Assembly: GCA_012960035.1 (NCBI GenBank)
Contig: DUBZ01000026.1
Coordinates: forward strand, 1 to 36,854
Source of the DNA: Myxococcales bacterium
Lineage (GTDB): Bacteria > Myxococcota_A > UBA9160 > UBA4427
Reading direction: 5' to 3'
Length of the DNA stretch: 36,854 bases
The translations under genes were made by a program, and so were the position numbers. The notes under the pieces were generated by a model. That model searched no databases. It was not told the DNA's origin and saw only the letters and a program-made list of their open reading frames with translations. How positions within the stretch are numbered: the first letter of the stretch is position 1; each line of letters opens with the position of its first letter. Of the stretch, positions 1-7,941 are shown piece by piece.

Positions 1-425
1 TCCGACTCCATCCAAAGCGCGAGATCGAGGGCGTTCTTCGGCACGTTTTCGAAGTAGTTTGTGCGGTCGTTGCTCGTGGTTGCGTTTTGTTCGGTCACAC
101 CGACTCGGTCGAAGGGGATCGTGAACTCGTCGTTGTAGTGCTCGCTGCCTTCGAACATCAAGTGTTCGAACAAGTGTGCGAAACCCGTTTTGCCGCGGTG
201 CTCGTTCTTGGACCCGACGTGGTACCAGACGTTGACTGCGACGATCGGCGCCTTGTGGTCTTCGTGCACGATCAACGTCAAGCCATTGTCGAGCACGAAC
301 CTTTGGTAATCGATTCGCAGCGGGTTCGAAGCTTTCGGGGCCTCCGCGGCACGGGCTGCCAGGGCCGGAATTACAGTCAGGGCGCACAGCAGTGCGAGCC
401 CGGTGAATGTGAACGTTCGCTTCAT
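1..425 (-). CDS. M16 family zinc peptidase, N-terminal part (gene runs off the window)
   Basis: The reverse strand from the ATG at 425 reads without a stop to the window edge, giving about 141 residues. Residues 1-26 form a signal peptide: basic MKR, a hydrophobic stretch, then ALA-A. From about residue 40 the sequence follows the M16 (pitrilysin/insulinase/mitochondrial processing peptidase) N-terminal fold: LDNGLTLIVHED, then VNVWYHVGSKNE. The inverted zinc motif HLFEH lies at about residues 84-88, followed by LMF. The family is known for HxxEH with a downstream Glu; that Glu would lie past the edge. The product is probably a periplasmic or outer-membrane-associated peptidase. A GGAG lies about 10 bases upstream of the ATG. 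The family call is firm; substrate and full length cannot be seen. Confidence 0.93.
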   Translation of the reverse strand, partial: MKRTFTFTGLALLCALTVIPALAARAAEAPKASNPLRIDYQRFVLDNGLTLIVHEDHKAPIVAVNVWYHVGSKNEHRGKTGFAHLFEHLMFEGSEHYNDEFTIPFDRVGVTEQNATTSNDRTNYFENVPKNALDLALWMES

Positions 426-538
426 GGTGAGTTGAGTCTCCGTGTGGGGATGTGACGGCGGGCGGGAGCCGATGGTAGTCAGATCCGGCTTTAGGGGGAA
501 GGGAATCAGGTCGATGGATAGGCACGAAGGGGACCCCC

Positions 539-735
539 GTGAATCAACGCCTGAAATTGGGTGAAATCATACTCCGGGCCGGAACGACTGACGCGATAAC
601 TCGACGCGGCGCTCGGGGAGCATAAGAAGTCGGGCCGTCGCCTTGGGTTTATCCTGATTCGCCTTGATTTTGCAACTGAGCAAGAGATTGTTCAGGCGGT
701 GTCAAGCCAACTCGGCGTTCCCATCGCCACCTTCG
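539..735 (+). pseudogene. MshEN (GspE/PilB N-terminal) domain gene, frameshifted and truncated
   Basis: A GTG at 539, preceded by AAGGGG at 526-531, opens a frame reading MNQRLKLGEIILRAGTTDAI. The frame is then lost near 599 and the domain continues in the frame starting at 600: LDAALGEHKKSGRRLG, FILIRL, TEQEIVQAVSSQLGVPI. Joined, these match the MshEN pattern LGEIL..AG.....L..AL..Q...G.RLGEIL...G......A...QLGIP. In the joined reading a 2-base deletion (or 1-base insertion) restores the usual spacing of six residues between AG and LDAAL. After about 735 the resemblance fades, and the frame runs to a stop at 944 in Ser/Arg-rich sequence, so a second frameshift or truncation is likely. MshEN domains occur at the N-terminus of type II secretion/type IV pilus ATPases and in stand-alone c-di-GMP-binding proteins. 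No ATPase core is nearby. Confidence 0.6.
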
Positions 736-986
736 CCGGCAAGAAGATTCCCGCAAGTTCTGGTCGCTCTTGGTTTTCGCACCGGTTTGCGAGTGAAGCT
801 TGTGGTGGTCGCGAAGAGATTTTTTCCGGGTTCAGGTCCTCGCTGGCAGGGAAGAAGAACGAAAAGAAGAGTCATAGAACCAACCCACGCTTTGAAAGTT
901 CACTGCGTGTCCCGCGCTTTCTGCTTGACACCCCTTTGGCTTAAAGCCACTCTGCATCGCCCGATCAGCGGGCCTGGAGGTTCGAC

Positions 987-1301
987 ATGCGTCTCGAATT
1001 CAAATTGGAGCTCGACAACGTTGATACACCGCGGTTTTCGGTCGAAGCTGTCGAGGGGATCGGTAAAATATTTACCCTTGCGACCCTCGTGCTCAACGTA
1101 CTCGAGACACGAAAGAGTGTTGAAATTGTATTCCATGGTTTAAGCCCCGACGATCCGGTTCGCAAGATTGACGGCTTTCGCGAGATCATGGGAAGCTCGC
1201 CGTCGGCGATGCCGGTCGAGTACGAATCGGGCGAAGGCTCCCGGGTTCCCGGTTCATCGAGCTACTTTCAGTGGGTCACGATCCGTCGTACCACCGATTG
1301 A
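987..1301 (+). CDS. Uncharacterised 104-residue protein
   Basis: The ATG at 987 follows a clear ribosome binding site, TGGAGG at 973-978. The protein is soluble-looking and has no signal peptide. The N-terminal third alternates charged and hydrophobic residues (RLEFKLELDNVDTP), consistent with a beta strand. A helix-like stretch IGKIFTLATLVLNVLETRKSVEI and a Ser/Gly-rich C-terminus follow. The composition is balanced, unlike the Arg/Ser-rich shadow frames around it, which supports real coding. It lies tail-to-tail with the double kinase gene (10 bases apart) and downstream of the MshEN remnant. I do not recognise a family and assign no function. Confidence 0.55.
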   Translation: MRLEFKLELDNVDTPRFSVEAVEGIGKIFTLATLVLNVLETRKSVEIVFHGLSPDDPVRKIDGFREIMGSSPSAMPVEYESGEGSRVPGSSSYFQWVTIRRTTD

Positions 1302-1311
1302 AGTCGCACGC

Positions 1312-2901
1312 TTACGCGCTCGGTCCTTTCCAGCGCTGATCGCGTGCGCGGCTCAACTTCACGACCTTCTTCAAGGCCCGTTCGTTGCCGCGCTCAAAGG
1401 GCAGGGCGTGGAGATAGCGCTCCATCATGTCGATGCGCTCGTGGGTTGAAATGACGCCTTCGCCAATGCTGGCATTGAGTTGCGCGAGCATCTGAATCCG
1501 GTCTTGGTCTTGTAGCGCGCGAGTAAAGCGCACGCCCTCGAGGTCGATCAGGGTCGCAATTGCGCCTTTGGCTTGTCCCTTCAGGTAAATATGGATGGAC
1601 TGTAAGTCGCCATGAACAACTTGATTGCGGTGCAGCTCGATGATGAGCTTGGTGAGCTGCCCGGGAAGCGTCGCCGCGCCGGGTTCGTCGGGCGTGATGT
1701 CCGAAACCCGCGGCCAGGCTGAAAGATCTTCCAGCAACACGATCGATTCAGTCGGCACACCGTACCGGCGTTTTTCGAAGAACGCGTAGGGCGTCGCAGC
1801 ATCGAGGCCGCGCAATTGCAACCCGTGTCCTCCGACCCAGGCTCTTCGCGCCGCCGAGCCGCGAAAGACATCCGCGAGTTGTTTGCGCAGGCTCGTCTTT
1901 ACAACTTGCTTGACGATCACCGACACGTCGCGGACTTCGACGCGACTGACCTGAGAGCGATGATCAAACTTGAGCATTCCCTCGCCGCCGGCCAAAGCCA
2001 TGGCCCGATGTGCGGCGATCGCGGCTTGGACAGAAGCTTCGGGAAAGTCGCTCTTGCGCAGGCCCTTCCAGTCTCTATCGCAGACCGCTGCAAACCCTTC
2101 CCCTGCGCGAAGTGTTTTGCGCGTGCGTCCGGCGTAATACTCGACGCCACGGGCTTGACTCGCTTGGCCGATATCTCGAAGCATCTGCCGCTCGTGGGCC
2201 ACGCGAAACGGCCCCAGGCCGAGAGCGGCGATCCGGAATCGCAGCCGGTTGAACTGCGACACGCCTAGGTGAAAGAGGGAGAAGTCTAAGAACGCGAGAT
2301 CTTGTAGTCGATCGTCAGGTCGCTTGATTTCACGTACCCGTTGCAGATCGACGAGCACGGGGCCCGAGTCTCCGATCAAGATGTTTCCGATATGGAGGTC
2401 GCCGTGGAGGTAACCGCTCTTGTGAAAACGATGTACAAGTGCGCCTACGCTGCGCAGTAGGCGACGCTGCTCAAATGGGCAGCCGATGAGCGCTGCATCG
2501 AGGGTCTTCGCGTTCGCTACGTAACGCGTGACCATCACGGCGCCGCCACCGCGCTGTCGCCCGAAGGCAAGAGGTTCCGAAATCGCGACGCCTGCGGCTG
2601 CGAGTCGGCCGAGGGCCGCCCACTCTCGCTCAGCCGCGCTCTGTCTCGTGACGCCCTTAATTCGTGCGATCCACCTCTTTGCGAGGGTGCGTCGAACCGT
2701 GGCGGGCAAGAAGACTTTGACCGCAACCGACGACTTCAACGCCGGCGAAGAAAGCATCACGACTTTGCGGTAGGCCGATTCAGAAAGGGTTCGCGTTTCG
2801 AATGCGTCAGGTGAATTCTGCCAGGCGTCGACGGCGTCGCAAATTTCGCCATCTCCTGCGGTCCAGGTGATCTGCGACGAGGCAGGTCCAGAGCTTATCA
2901 T
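1312..2901 (-). CDS. Tandem LPS-kinase-fold protein (Kdo/InaA-type plus WaaP-type domains)
   Basis: This 529-residue protein has two protein-kinase-like units. The first has a Lys in VAVKVFL (about residue 62), a helix-C Glu in AEREW, the catalytic loop HGDLHIGNIL (about 166-175) and DLQR as the DFG-equivalent, as in Kdo kinase/InaA/RIO-like enzymes. The second has HGDLQSIHIYL followed by DLEG; His replaces the metal-binding Asn, the pattern seen in the heptose kinase WaaP (D-x4-H). The start is set at the ATG at 2901, which overlaps the glycosyltransferase stop (ATGA) and implies translational coupling; a longer reading from 2952 is possible. With the upstream GT4 gene this suggests phosphorylation of LPS core sugars at the inner membrane. 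Two kinase units in one chain are unusual for this pathway. Substrates are inferred. Confidence 0.8.
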   Translation of the reverse strand: MISSGPASSQITWTAGDGEICDAVDAWQNSPDAFETRTLSESAYRKVVMLSSPALKSSVAVKVFLPATVRRTLAKRWIARIKGVTRQSAAEREWAALGRLAAAGVAISEPLAFGRQRGGGAVMVTRYVANAKTLDAALIGCPFEQRRLLRSVGALVHRFHKSGYLHGDLHIGNILIGDSGPVLVDLQRVREIKRPDDRLQDLAFLDFSLFHLGVSQFNRLRFRIAALGLGPFRVAHERQMLRDIGQASQARGVEYYAGRTRKTLRAGEGFAAVCDRDWKGLRKSDFPEASVQAAIAAHRAMALAGGEGMLKFDHRSQVSRVEVRDVSVIVKQVVKTSLRKQLADVFRGSAARRAWVGGHGLQLRGLDAATPYAFFEKRRYGVPTESIVLLEDLSAWPRVSDITPDEPGAATLPGQLTKLIIELHRNQVVHGDLQSIHIYLKGQAKGAIATLIDLEGVRFTRALQDQDRIQMLAQLNASIGEGVISTHERIDMMERYLHALPFERGNERALKKVVKLSRARDQRWKGPSA

Positions 2902-4004
2902 CGCTGGATTCCGGCATATAGGGTGCGGAGCTTCGCGACGTGTTCGCTCCAATCGTGCTCGCGCGCCATCGCGAGGGCCTTCGTTCCGAGGTTCTTTCGC
3001 GCGGTCGATGTCGAGAGTGAATTCATCGCGGTCGCGTATGCCGCGTCGTCGTCAGCGTGTTCGATCACGATCCCGCATTCTTTAAAGAGTTCGGAAGCTC
3101 CGACGCTACGATTGGTAATGACCGGTAAGCCCGCAGCCGCAGCTTCGAGGCAAACCAAGCCAAAGGCATCGTATCGACTCGGCAGAAGCAGTCCGTCGGC
3201 CGCGGCGTAGATCTTTTCAATGTCCCGTCGCTCGCCCAGAAAAACGACGCGGTCGTCAATGCCGAGCTTTGCCGCGATAGTTCGCCACGGTTTTGGGTTG
3301 TCTTTGCCCGCGACCCAGAGCTGTGTATTGGCATCGGCCACCCGTGTGAGCGCTTCCATCGCGATGTCGAGTCCTTTGCGGCGCCAGCCCGAGCCGGCCA
3401 ATAGCCACACGGCTTCACTGCCTACACCAAGTTCAGTTCGGATTCGCTCATGTGCGTCTCCTTGGTTTTCGGGGGCGAAGCGCGCGACTTCAACGCCGCA
3501 GTGAATCACCGGGAGTCGCGAGCGCGGTACGTCGTACCGGTCGGCGATTTCGCGCTGCACCATGCCCGAGACACACTGTGCGATCAACTTGGGGTTGGAA
3601 AAGATGCGCCGCTCGAGGCTGAGTAGAGTTTGGTGTCGAGGTGAGAGCACGCGCCACGCCCGTCCGCTCGAACCGTATGTCTTTTGCATGTAGTCCGCGT
3701 GGGATCCGCCGCCTACGTGGAACACGTCCTGATCAAGGGTGCGGCTGAACGAATGCACCGCATCGAAGCGCTCACCCGCGAGGGCATGACGCACGTTACG
3801 CGCGAATATACGAACGCGAAGGGGTTGCCAAAATTTTGGTGTTGGGAGGCGCACTACGTTTGTACCGGGCGCACTCTGGCCTACGCGGCACAGCACGTGA
3901 ACGTCATCGCCGGCATGAACCAGCTCACGAGCAACGTTCCACGCGACGTGTTCGCCTCCGCCTCGCCCCGGTTCGAAGCGCTCGATCACGATGGCGACCC
4001 GCAT
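2898..4004 (-). CDS. Family 4 glycosyltransferase, WaaG/RfaG-like (LPS core)
   Basis: This 368-residue protein has the GT-B fold pattern of GT4. The N-terminal half starts MRVAIVIERFEPGRGGGEH, with the acceptor-domain glycine-rich loop, and continues with VARELVHAGDDVHVLC. The C-terminal nucleotide-sugar domain has LLAGSGWRRKGLD and VVFLGERRD. It also has the donor-binding E-x7-E region LLPSRYDAFGLVCLEAAAAG, ending in GLPVIT. This layout is that of WaaG, the LPS core glucosyltransferase, and its close relatives. The gene lies 11 bases after the small secreted protein and overlaps the double kinase gene by 4 bases, mirroring the waaG-waaP arrangement in other Gram-negatives. No membrane segment is seen; action at the cytoplasmic face of the inner membrane is expected from the family. 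The donor and acceptor sugars are not determinable here. Confidence 0.88.
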   Translation of the reverse strand: MRVAIVIERFEPGRGGGEHVAWNVARELVHAGDDVHVLCRVGQSAPGTNVVRLPTPKFWQPLRVRIFARNVRHALAGERFDAVHSFSRTLDQDVFHVGGGSHADYMQKTYGSSGRAWRVLSPRHQTLLSLERRIFSNPKLIAQCVSGMVQREIADRYDVPRSRLPVIHCGVEVARFAPENQGDAHERIRTELGVGSEAVWLLAGSGWRRKGLDIAMEALTRVADANTQLWVAGKDNPKPWRTIAAKLGIDDRVVFLGERRDIEKIYAAADGLLLPSRYDAFGLVCLEAAAAGLPVITNRSVGASELFKECGIVIEHADDDAAYATAMNSLSTSTARKNLGTKALAMAREHDWSEHVAKLRTLYAGIQR

Positions 4005-4015
4005 GGGTGCCGGCG

Positions 4016-4348
4016 TCAGCTTGAGCGTCGACGCGAAAACCAGACGCCGCCAAATGCCGCGAGGCCAAAGGATGCGACGTCGGTCAAGCCACTCGGCCGC
4101 GCAGCCTTGCAGGCGGGGGTCGAACAGGTGCGCCCGCGCCAGTAAGCGGCGTGGACTTTCTGCGCCAAGGTCACTTCGTTATTCGCTTCAGCGATCGCCC
4201 GCGAGTCTGTGATCTCGGGGTTGAGCGTTACGGATGCAGACGCCGACGAGGCGAATAACGCTGCGAAAGTCGCGATCGCGCATGTCAAAACCAACCCGCG
4301 AGCCGGGCGATGGTGAGATCGGCTTTCATTCGCGTTTATCACGTACAT
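4016..4348 (-). CDS. Small exported protein with C-terminal hydrophobic segment and Arg cluster
   Basis: The 110-residue reading has a long basic N-region followed by a hydrophobic core (GLVLTCAIATFAALFASSASA), a convincing signal peptide ending near residue 39. A short mature region contains two Cys (TCSTPAC). It ends in a hydrophobic patch, VASFGLAAFGGVWF, followed by RRR. The tail looks like a short membrane-anchor or sorting signal (hydrophobic segment then basic cluster), but there is no PEP, LPXTG or other recognition motif, so the resemblance is weak. AAGGA lies 13 bases upstream of the ATG. The gene is first in the LPS-core-type operon, 11 bases ahead of the glycosyltransferase. No family recognised. 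Confidence 0.5.
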   Translation of the reverse strand: MYVINANESRSHHRPARGLVLTCAIATFAALFASSASASVTLNPEITDSRAIAEANNEVTLAQKVHAAYWRGRTCSTPACKAARPSGLTDVASFGLAAFGGVWFSRRRSS

Positions 4349-4766
4349 GATCGCAATGTTTCCTTGGCTTGGTGCGGCGAGGCTGTGAGCGGCGACTCGT
4401 TACAAACAGGGTATCGTGGGGTGGCAGCGTGACGCCAGCGCATACGTTGTTCATCGGTGTCGCGTACGAGATTTCTTTGAGATTCGCGTTCTTTCCCGCC
4501 ATTCTCGTGCAACTGGGTGGCAGCGCAGCCCTAACTCGTTGTGCTGACGGCTGCACGGATGCATGGCCGAATTCGCGCGCGGGTCTTTCGTGCCCGATGG
4601 GTCGAAAAATTGAGAACCGATTTCTTACGTCGGAATCAAATCACCGCTAGCGGATTCGAGAGCGTTGCCGTTACCCTCCCGCGTCGCAGACACTGCGGTG
4701 CGGGAAGGAACTCGCGCCGCTTTTCGCTCGGCGAAGCAAATGAATGTGAATTGGAGGAAGACACAG
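4349..4766. other. Divergent intergenic region between the LPS-core operon and the ABC operon
   Basis: About 418 bases separate two divergent operons and should hold promoters for both. Short readings on both strands here lack ribosome binding sites and have Arg-rich, shadow-like composition. I see no hairpin terminator, no long repeat and no -35/-10 pair clear enough to call. Confidence 0.5.
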
Positions 4767-5549
4767 ATGTTGGCCATCGAGGCGCGGAACCTTTCCAAGC
4801 GCTATGGCGATGTCGAAGCGGTGTCGGACCTTTCTTTCGAGGTCAAGAAGGGAGAGATCGTCGGTTTTCTCGGCCCCAACGGTGCGGGGAAGACGACGAC
4901 GATGCGCATGCTCACGGGCTTCATCCCGGTGACGGACGGAACCGCGCACATCGCCGGGCACGAGATCTTCGCCGACCCCATCGGTGCGCGACGTTCGATC
5001 GGATATTTGCCGGAAAACCCACCGCTCTATCCGGAGATGACGGTCAATGCATATCTGACGTTCGTCGCGAAGATCAAGGACGTTCCTCGTGCGACGCGGA
5101 AGCAGGCAGTCGAAAGCGCGGCGGACCGCTGCGGTTTGCACGACGTTGTTCACCGGGTGATTGGTGATTTATCGAAGGGGTTCCGGCAGCGAGTCGGGCT
5201 TGCCGGCGCAATCGTCCACGACCCGCCGGTCCTGATCCTTGACGAACCCACAGTCGGCCTCGACCCCATTCAGATTCGTGAGATTCGTGGTTTGATTTCT
5301 AACCTCGCCGCTCCCGAACACGGGGAAGCACGGCATACCGTTATTTTGTCGACCCACATCATGAACGAAGTCGAAGCGATTTGTGAGCGAATCATCCTAA
5401 TCAATCGCGGTCGCAAGGTGGTGGATCAGCCCTTGGCTGAATTGGTGCAGGGCGGTCAAAGCCTCGAAGAAGTGTTTGCGCGCGCAACGTCGAGAGACGA
5501 ACAAGGTGACATCGCGGTGGCTTTAGGAGCTGAGGAGGCGCCGTTATGA
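4767..5549 (+). CDS. ABC transporter ATPase, GldA/CcmA-like
   Basis: This 260-residue ATPase has Walker A GPNGAGKTT (about residues 36-44), signature LSKGFRQRVG, Walker B LILDEPTVGLDP and an H-loop STH. It belongs to the ABC-2 export ATPases (GldA/CcmA/NatA type). The start is at 4767 because GGAGGA at 4753-4758 sits 8 bases upstream and the protein then begins in the normal family position. A longer reading from 4665 would add 34 unrelated residues. The stop overlaps the permease ATG (ATGA). The following GldG-like and DUF4340 genes identify this as the Gld-type export/remodelling cluster found in many phyla, whose substrate is generally unknown outside Bacteroidota gliding. Confidence 0.93.
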   Translation: MLAIEARNLSKRYGDVEAVSDLSFEVKKGEIVGFLGPNGAGKTTTMRMLTGFIPVTDGTAHIAGHEIFADPIGARRSIGYLPENPPLYPEMTVNAYLTFVAKIKDVPRATRKQAVESAADRCGLHDVVHRVIGDLSKGFRQRVGLAGAIVHDPPVLILDEPTVGLDPIQIREIRGLISNLAAPEHGEARHTVILSTHIMNEVEAICERIILINRGRKVVDQPLAELVQGGQSLEEVFARATSRDEQGDIAVALGAEEAPL

Positions 5550-6346
5550 AACACGTATTCGCGATCGCTGGCCGAGAGTTGGGCTCTCTTTTTGTTTCGC
5601 CGGTGGCCTACGTGGTCCTCACGCTTTGGGCCGTGCTTGCGGGAACCTTCTTTCTTTCAAGTTTGATCGGGTTCGACCAGCAGCTCGCCCAGGCGAGTCA
5701 GTACGGCGCCCAAGAATATCTCGAGCGCATGAATCTCAACGACCATCTCATCATGCCCTTCTACGGTTCAATGTGGATCGTCCTGCTGTTTTTGGTGCCC
5801 GCCGTCACGATGGGGCTCTTTGCCAACGAAAAGGCGAACGGTACCGACGAGCTTCTATATACAAGCCCGATCGGCATTTGGGCGATCGTGGCCGGGAAGT
5901 TCCTCGCGGGATACGTGTTCGTCTTCATCATGACGCTGATCGTCGCGTTTTTTCCCGGCATCTTGTTCGTGTACGGAGAACCGGAAATCGGAAAGACGCT
6001 TTCTGGTTTGCTCGCGTTGCTGTTGGTGAGCGTTTCCTATGTGAGCGTGGGCGCGCTGGCTTCTTCCCTCACCAAGAATCAACTGATCGCCTTCGTACTC
6101 ACGATGGTTTCGCTTTTGGTCATCGGTCTGATGTTGCCCTTCATCGTCGAGATCGGTGTCGGCGGTGACTCAGGCGGTGGCGGCATCGGCATGGGTCCCA
6201 CGATGCGGTACATCGCAACCGGGACCCACTTTGAAGCCTTGGTCACAGGCGTCGTCGACACCGTGGACCTGGTCTACTTCGCAGTGGTAATGGCGGTCTG
6301 CATGGTGCTGTCAAAGGCCGCACTCGAAAGCGTGAGGTGGCGTTGA
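5546..6346 (+). CDS. ABC-2 type permease, GldF-like
   Basis: This 266-residue integral membrane protein has about six hydrophobic segments. They include AYVVLTLWAVLAGTFFL near residue 20, the segment around IVLLFLVPAVTMGLF near 80, and paired segments at about 115-185. It also has the family region KANGTDELLYTSPI, a loop between segments typical of GldF/ABC-2 permeases (E..NGT.ELL.TSPI). A Gly-rich loop, GVGGDSGGGGIGMGP, lies before the last membrane pair. The ATG overlaps the ATPase stop and the next gene starts 1 base after its TGA, so the operon is tightly coupled. It should form the inner-membrane channel energised by the upstream ATPase. Confidence 0.9.
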   Translation: MKHVFAIAGRELGSLFVSPVAYVVLTLWAVLAGTFFLSSLIGFDQQLAQASQYGAQEYLERMNLNDHLIMPFYGSMWIVLLFLVPAVTMGLFANEKANGTDELLYTSPIGIWAIVAGKFLAGYVFVFIMTLIVAFFPGILFVYGEPEIGKTLSGLLALLLVSVSYVSVGALASSLTKNQLIAFVLTMVSLLVIGLMLPFIVEIGVGGDSGGGGIGMGPTMRYIATGTHFEALVTGVVDTVDLVYFAVVMAVCMVLSKAALESVRWR

Positions 6347-6347
6347 T

Positions 6348-7937
6348 ATGACGAGTTGGCCTGCACTGTTTGGGGCGCTTGGCGCGGTGACGTTCGGCTT
6401 CGGTCTGTTGTCTGCGATTTTGTCTGTCTTTCAACCGGTCACGAGTTATACGTGGGTGATTGCCAACCTTGTGATCGGCGTGTTGCTCATCGGCGCGGCC
6501 ATCGCGTCGAGCCTCGATTCCCTGCGCGAGCGCATGGCGTCCGGCGAAGCTCGGCGAGTGGGCAAGTATGGCGCGAGCGCGTTGTTTGGAACGACCTTCA
6601 TTCTCGCGATCATCTGTATGCTGGCATTTCTGTCGACGCGTTATTCCACACGTTTTGACTGGACCGAACAGAAGGTCAACACACTCTCGGAACAAACCCT
6701 CGAACTCCTTGAGCGTCTCGATCAAGACGTTGTCGTGACCGCGTTCTTTAACGCGGCCGATGCGTTTTCGATTCGCGAGTTGCTCGATCGTTACGCTCAC
6801 GAAAGCGAGCACATCGCTCTCGAATTCGCGGACCCCAATCGCCGCCCCGACCTCGTGCAGGCAATGGGGATCGATGCGGAAGCGCTCTCGCGCGGGCTCG
6901 TTCGCCTCGCGATCGGCGAAGCTCATCTTGACATCGACCAGTTCGACGAGTCGGAAGTTACGAATGCAATCTTGAAGCTCAGTCGCGGAGAAGGGCGGAA
7001 GGTCTACTTCCTCGACAAGCACAATGAGCGTCCCTTTGAAGGGGAGGCCGCGGGCGGTGGGAACGGGTATTCCCAGGCCGCTGCAGCGCTTCGAAATGAA
7101 ACCTATGAAGTGGCGTCTCTGTTCTTGGCATCGACAGGTGAAGTCCCCGTCGATGCCGACGCCGTTGTGATCGTCGGGCCAACGCGGCCGTTGTTAGAAC
7201 AGGAACACGCCGCCCTCGACGCCTATTTGGCCCGCGGTGGGGCCCTGATGGTCTTGCTCGACCCGCGTGCGAATACCGACATCGCGCAGGATCTCGCGAA
7301 GTGGGGTGTCGAAGTGGGCAATGACGTCGTGTTCGACGCGCGACTCGCGCTCTTCGGTCAAGCAACGAGCCCGTTCTCGGCCAGCTTCGGCGCGCATCCT
7401 ATTACAGACAAGCTGCGCGATACCGTTCTCTTCCACATGGCGCGCAGCGTTTCGGTTGCTGCCGATACTTCGCTGCTTCAATCGATCGTGTACACCGGTG
7501 AAGAGTCGTGGGCCGAAACAGACCTCGATGGTTGGACGGCCAATGGCAAAGCGCAGTTTGACCCGGGCGATTTGCTGGGCCCTGTTTCACTGGCGGTCGC
7601 GGGCGAACTCCTCGTCGGGACTTCTCAGGACAATGCCGGGAGCGACGCGGAGCGTACCGCCGCCCGACTCGTCGTCGTCGGCGACTCAGACTTCGCAAGC
7701 AACGAGCTCATCGGCAATTACCAGAACCGCGACCTCTTCGTAAACGCGGTGAACTGGCTTGTTGACGACACGGATCAAATCTCAATTCGACCTCCGATCT
7801 CTCGCGCATCGCGGTTTCGCATGACGGGAGAATCGTTCGTTCGGATCCAACTGCTTTCGTTGTTCGTCATGCCAGAGTTGATCGCCGTCACCGGCGTGTT
7901 CGCTTGGTGGATGCGCCGTAAGCGACCGGCGAACTAG
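6348..7937 (+). CDS. GldG-like ABC-associated protein
   Basis: This 529-residue protein has two N-terminal membrane segments (about residues 5-27 and 33-55) and another near 75-95. A large periplasmic region follows, and a C-terminal segment near 505-525 ends in the basic WMRRKRPAN. The periplasmic part begins TRYSTRFDWTEQKVNTLSEQTLELLERLDQDV, the hallmark of the GldG/DUF7088 family (D.T....ysLs..T...L..L...V). It continues with VVIVGPTRPLLEQEHAALDAYLARGG and GALMVLLDP, the ABC-type uncharacterised-transport domain. GldG works with GldF and GldA. It is separated from the DUF4340 gene by 4 bases. Its role in moving or remodelling an envelope substrate is inferred. Confidence 0.88.
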   Translation: MTSWPALFGALGAVTFGFGLLSAILSVFQPVTSYTWVIANLVIGVLLIGAAIASSLDSLRERMASGEARRVGKYGASALFGTTFILAIICMLAFLSTRYSTRFDWTEQKVNTLSEQTLELLERLDQDVVVTAFFNAADAFSIRELLDRYAHESEHIALEFADPNRRPDLVQAMGIDAEALSRGLVRLAIGEAHLDIDQFDESEVTNAILKLSRGEGRKVYFLDKHNERPFEGEAAGGGNGYSQAAAALRNETYEVASLFLASTGEVPVDADAVVIVGPTRPLLEQEHAALDAYLARGGALMVLLDPRANTDIAQDLAKWGVEVGNDVVFDARLALFGQATSPFSASFGAHPITDKLRDTVLFHMARSVSVAADTSLLQSIVYTGEESWAETDLDGWTANGKAQFDPGDLLGPVSLAVAGELLVGTSQDNAGSDAERTAARLVVVGDSDFASNELIGNYQNRDLFVNAVNWLVDDTDQISIRPPISRASRFRMTGESFVRIQLLSLFVMPELIAVTGVFAWWMRRKRPAN

Positions 7938-7941
7938 CGCG

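Noticed and set aside
664..1143. A 159-residue plus frame covering the MshEN remnant and the start of the 987-1301 gene.
   Set aside because: It is out of frame with both the MshEN pattern and the better-supported 987 gene, though a short part (LRVKLVVVAKRF) may be the shifted continuation of the MshEN remnant.
4016..4348. PEP-CTERM sorting signal at the end of the small exported protein.
   Set aside because: There is a hydrophobic segment and RRR, but no PEP motif, and the segment is short.
4541..5167. A 208-residue plus frame overlapping the ABC ATPase.
   Set aside because: The ATPase frame has all Walker motifs; this one is an Arg-rich shadow.
6243..7022. A 259-residue minus-strand frame opposite the permease and GldG-like genes.
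   Set aside because: It overlaps clear membrane and GldG domains in sense; composition is Arg/His-rich and no domain is recognisable.
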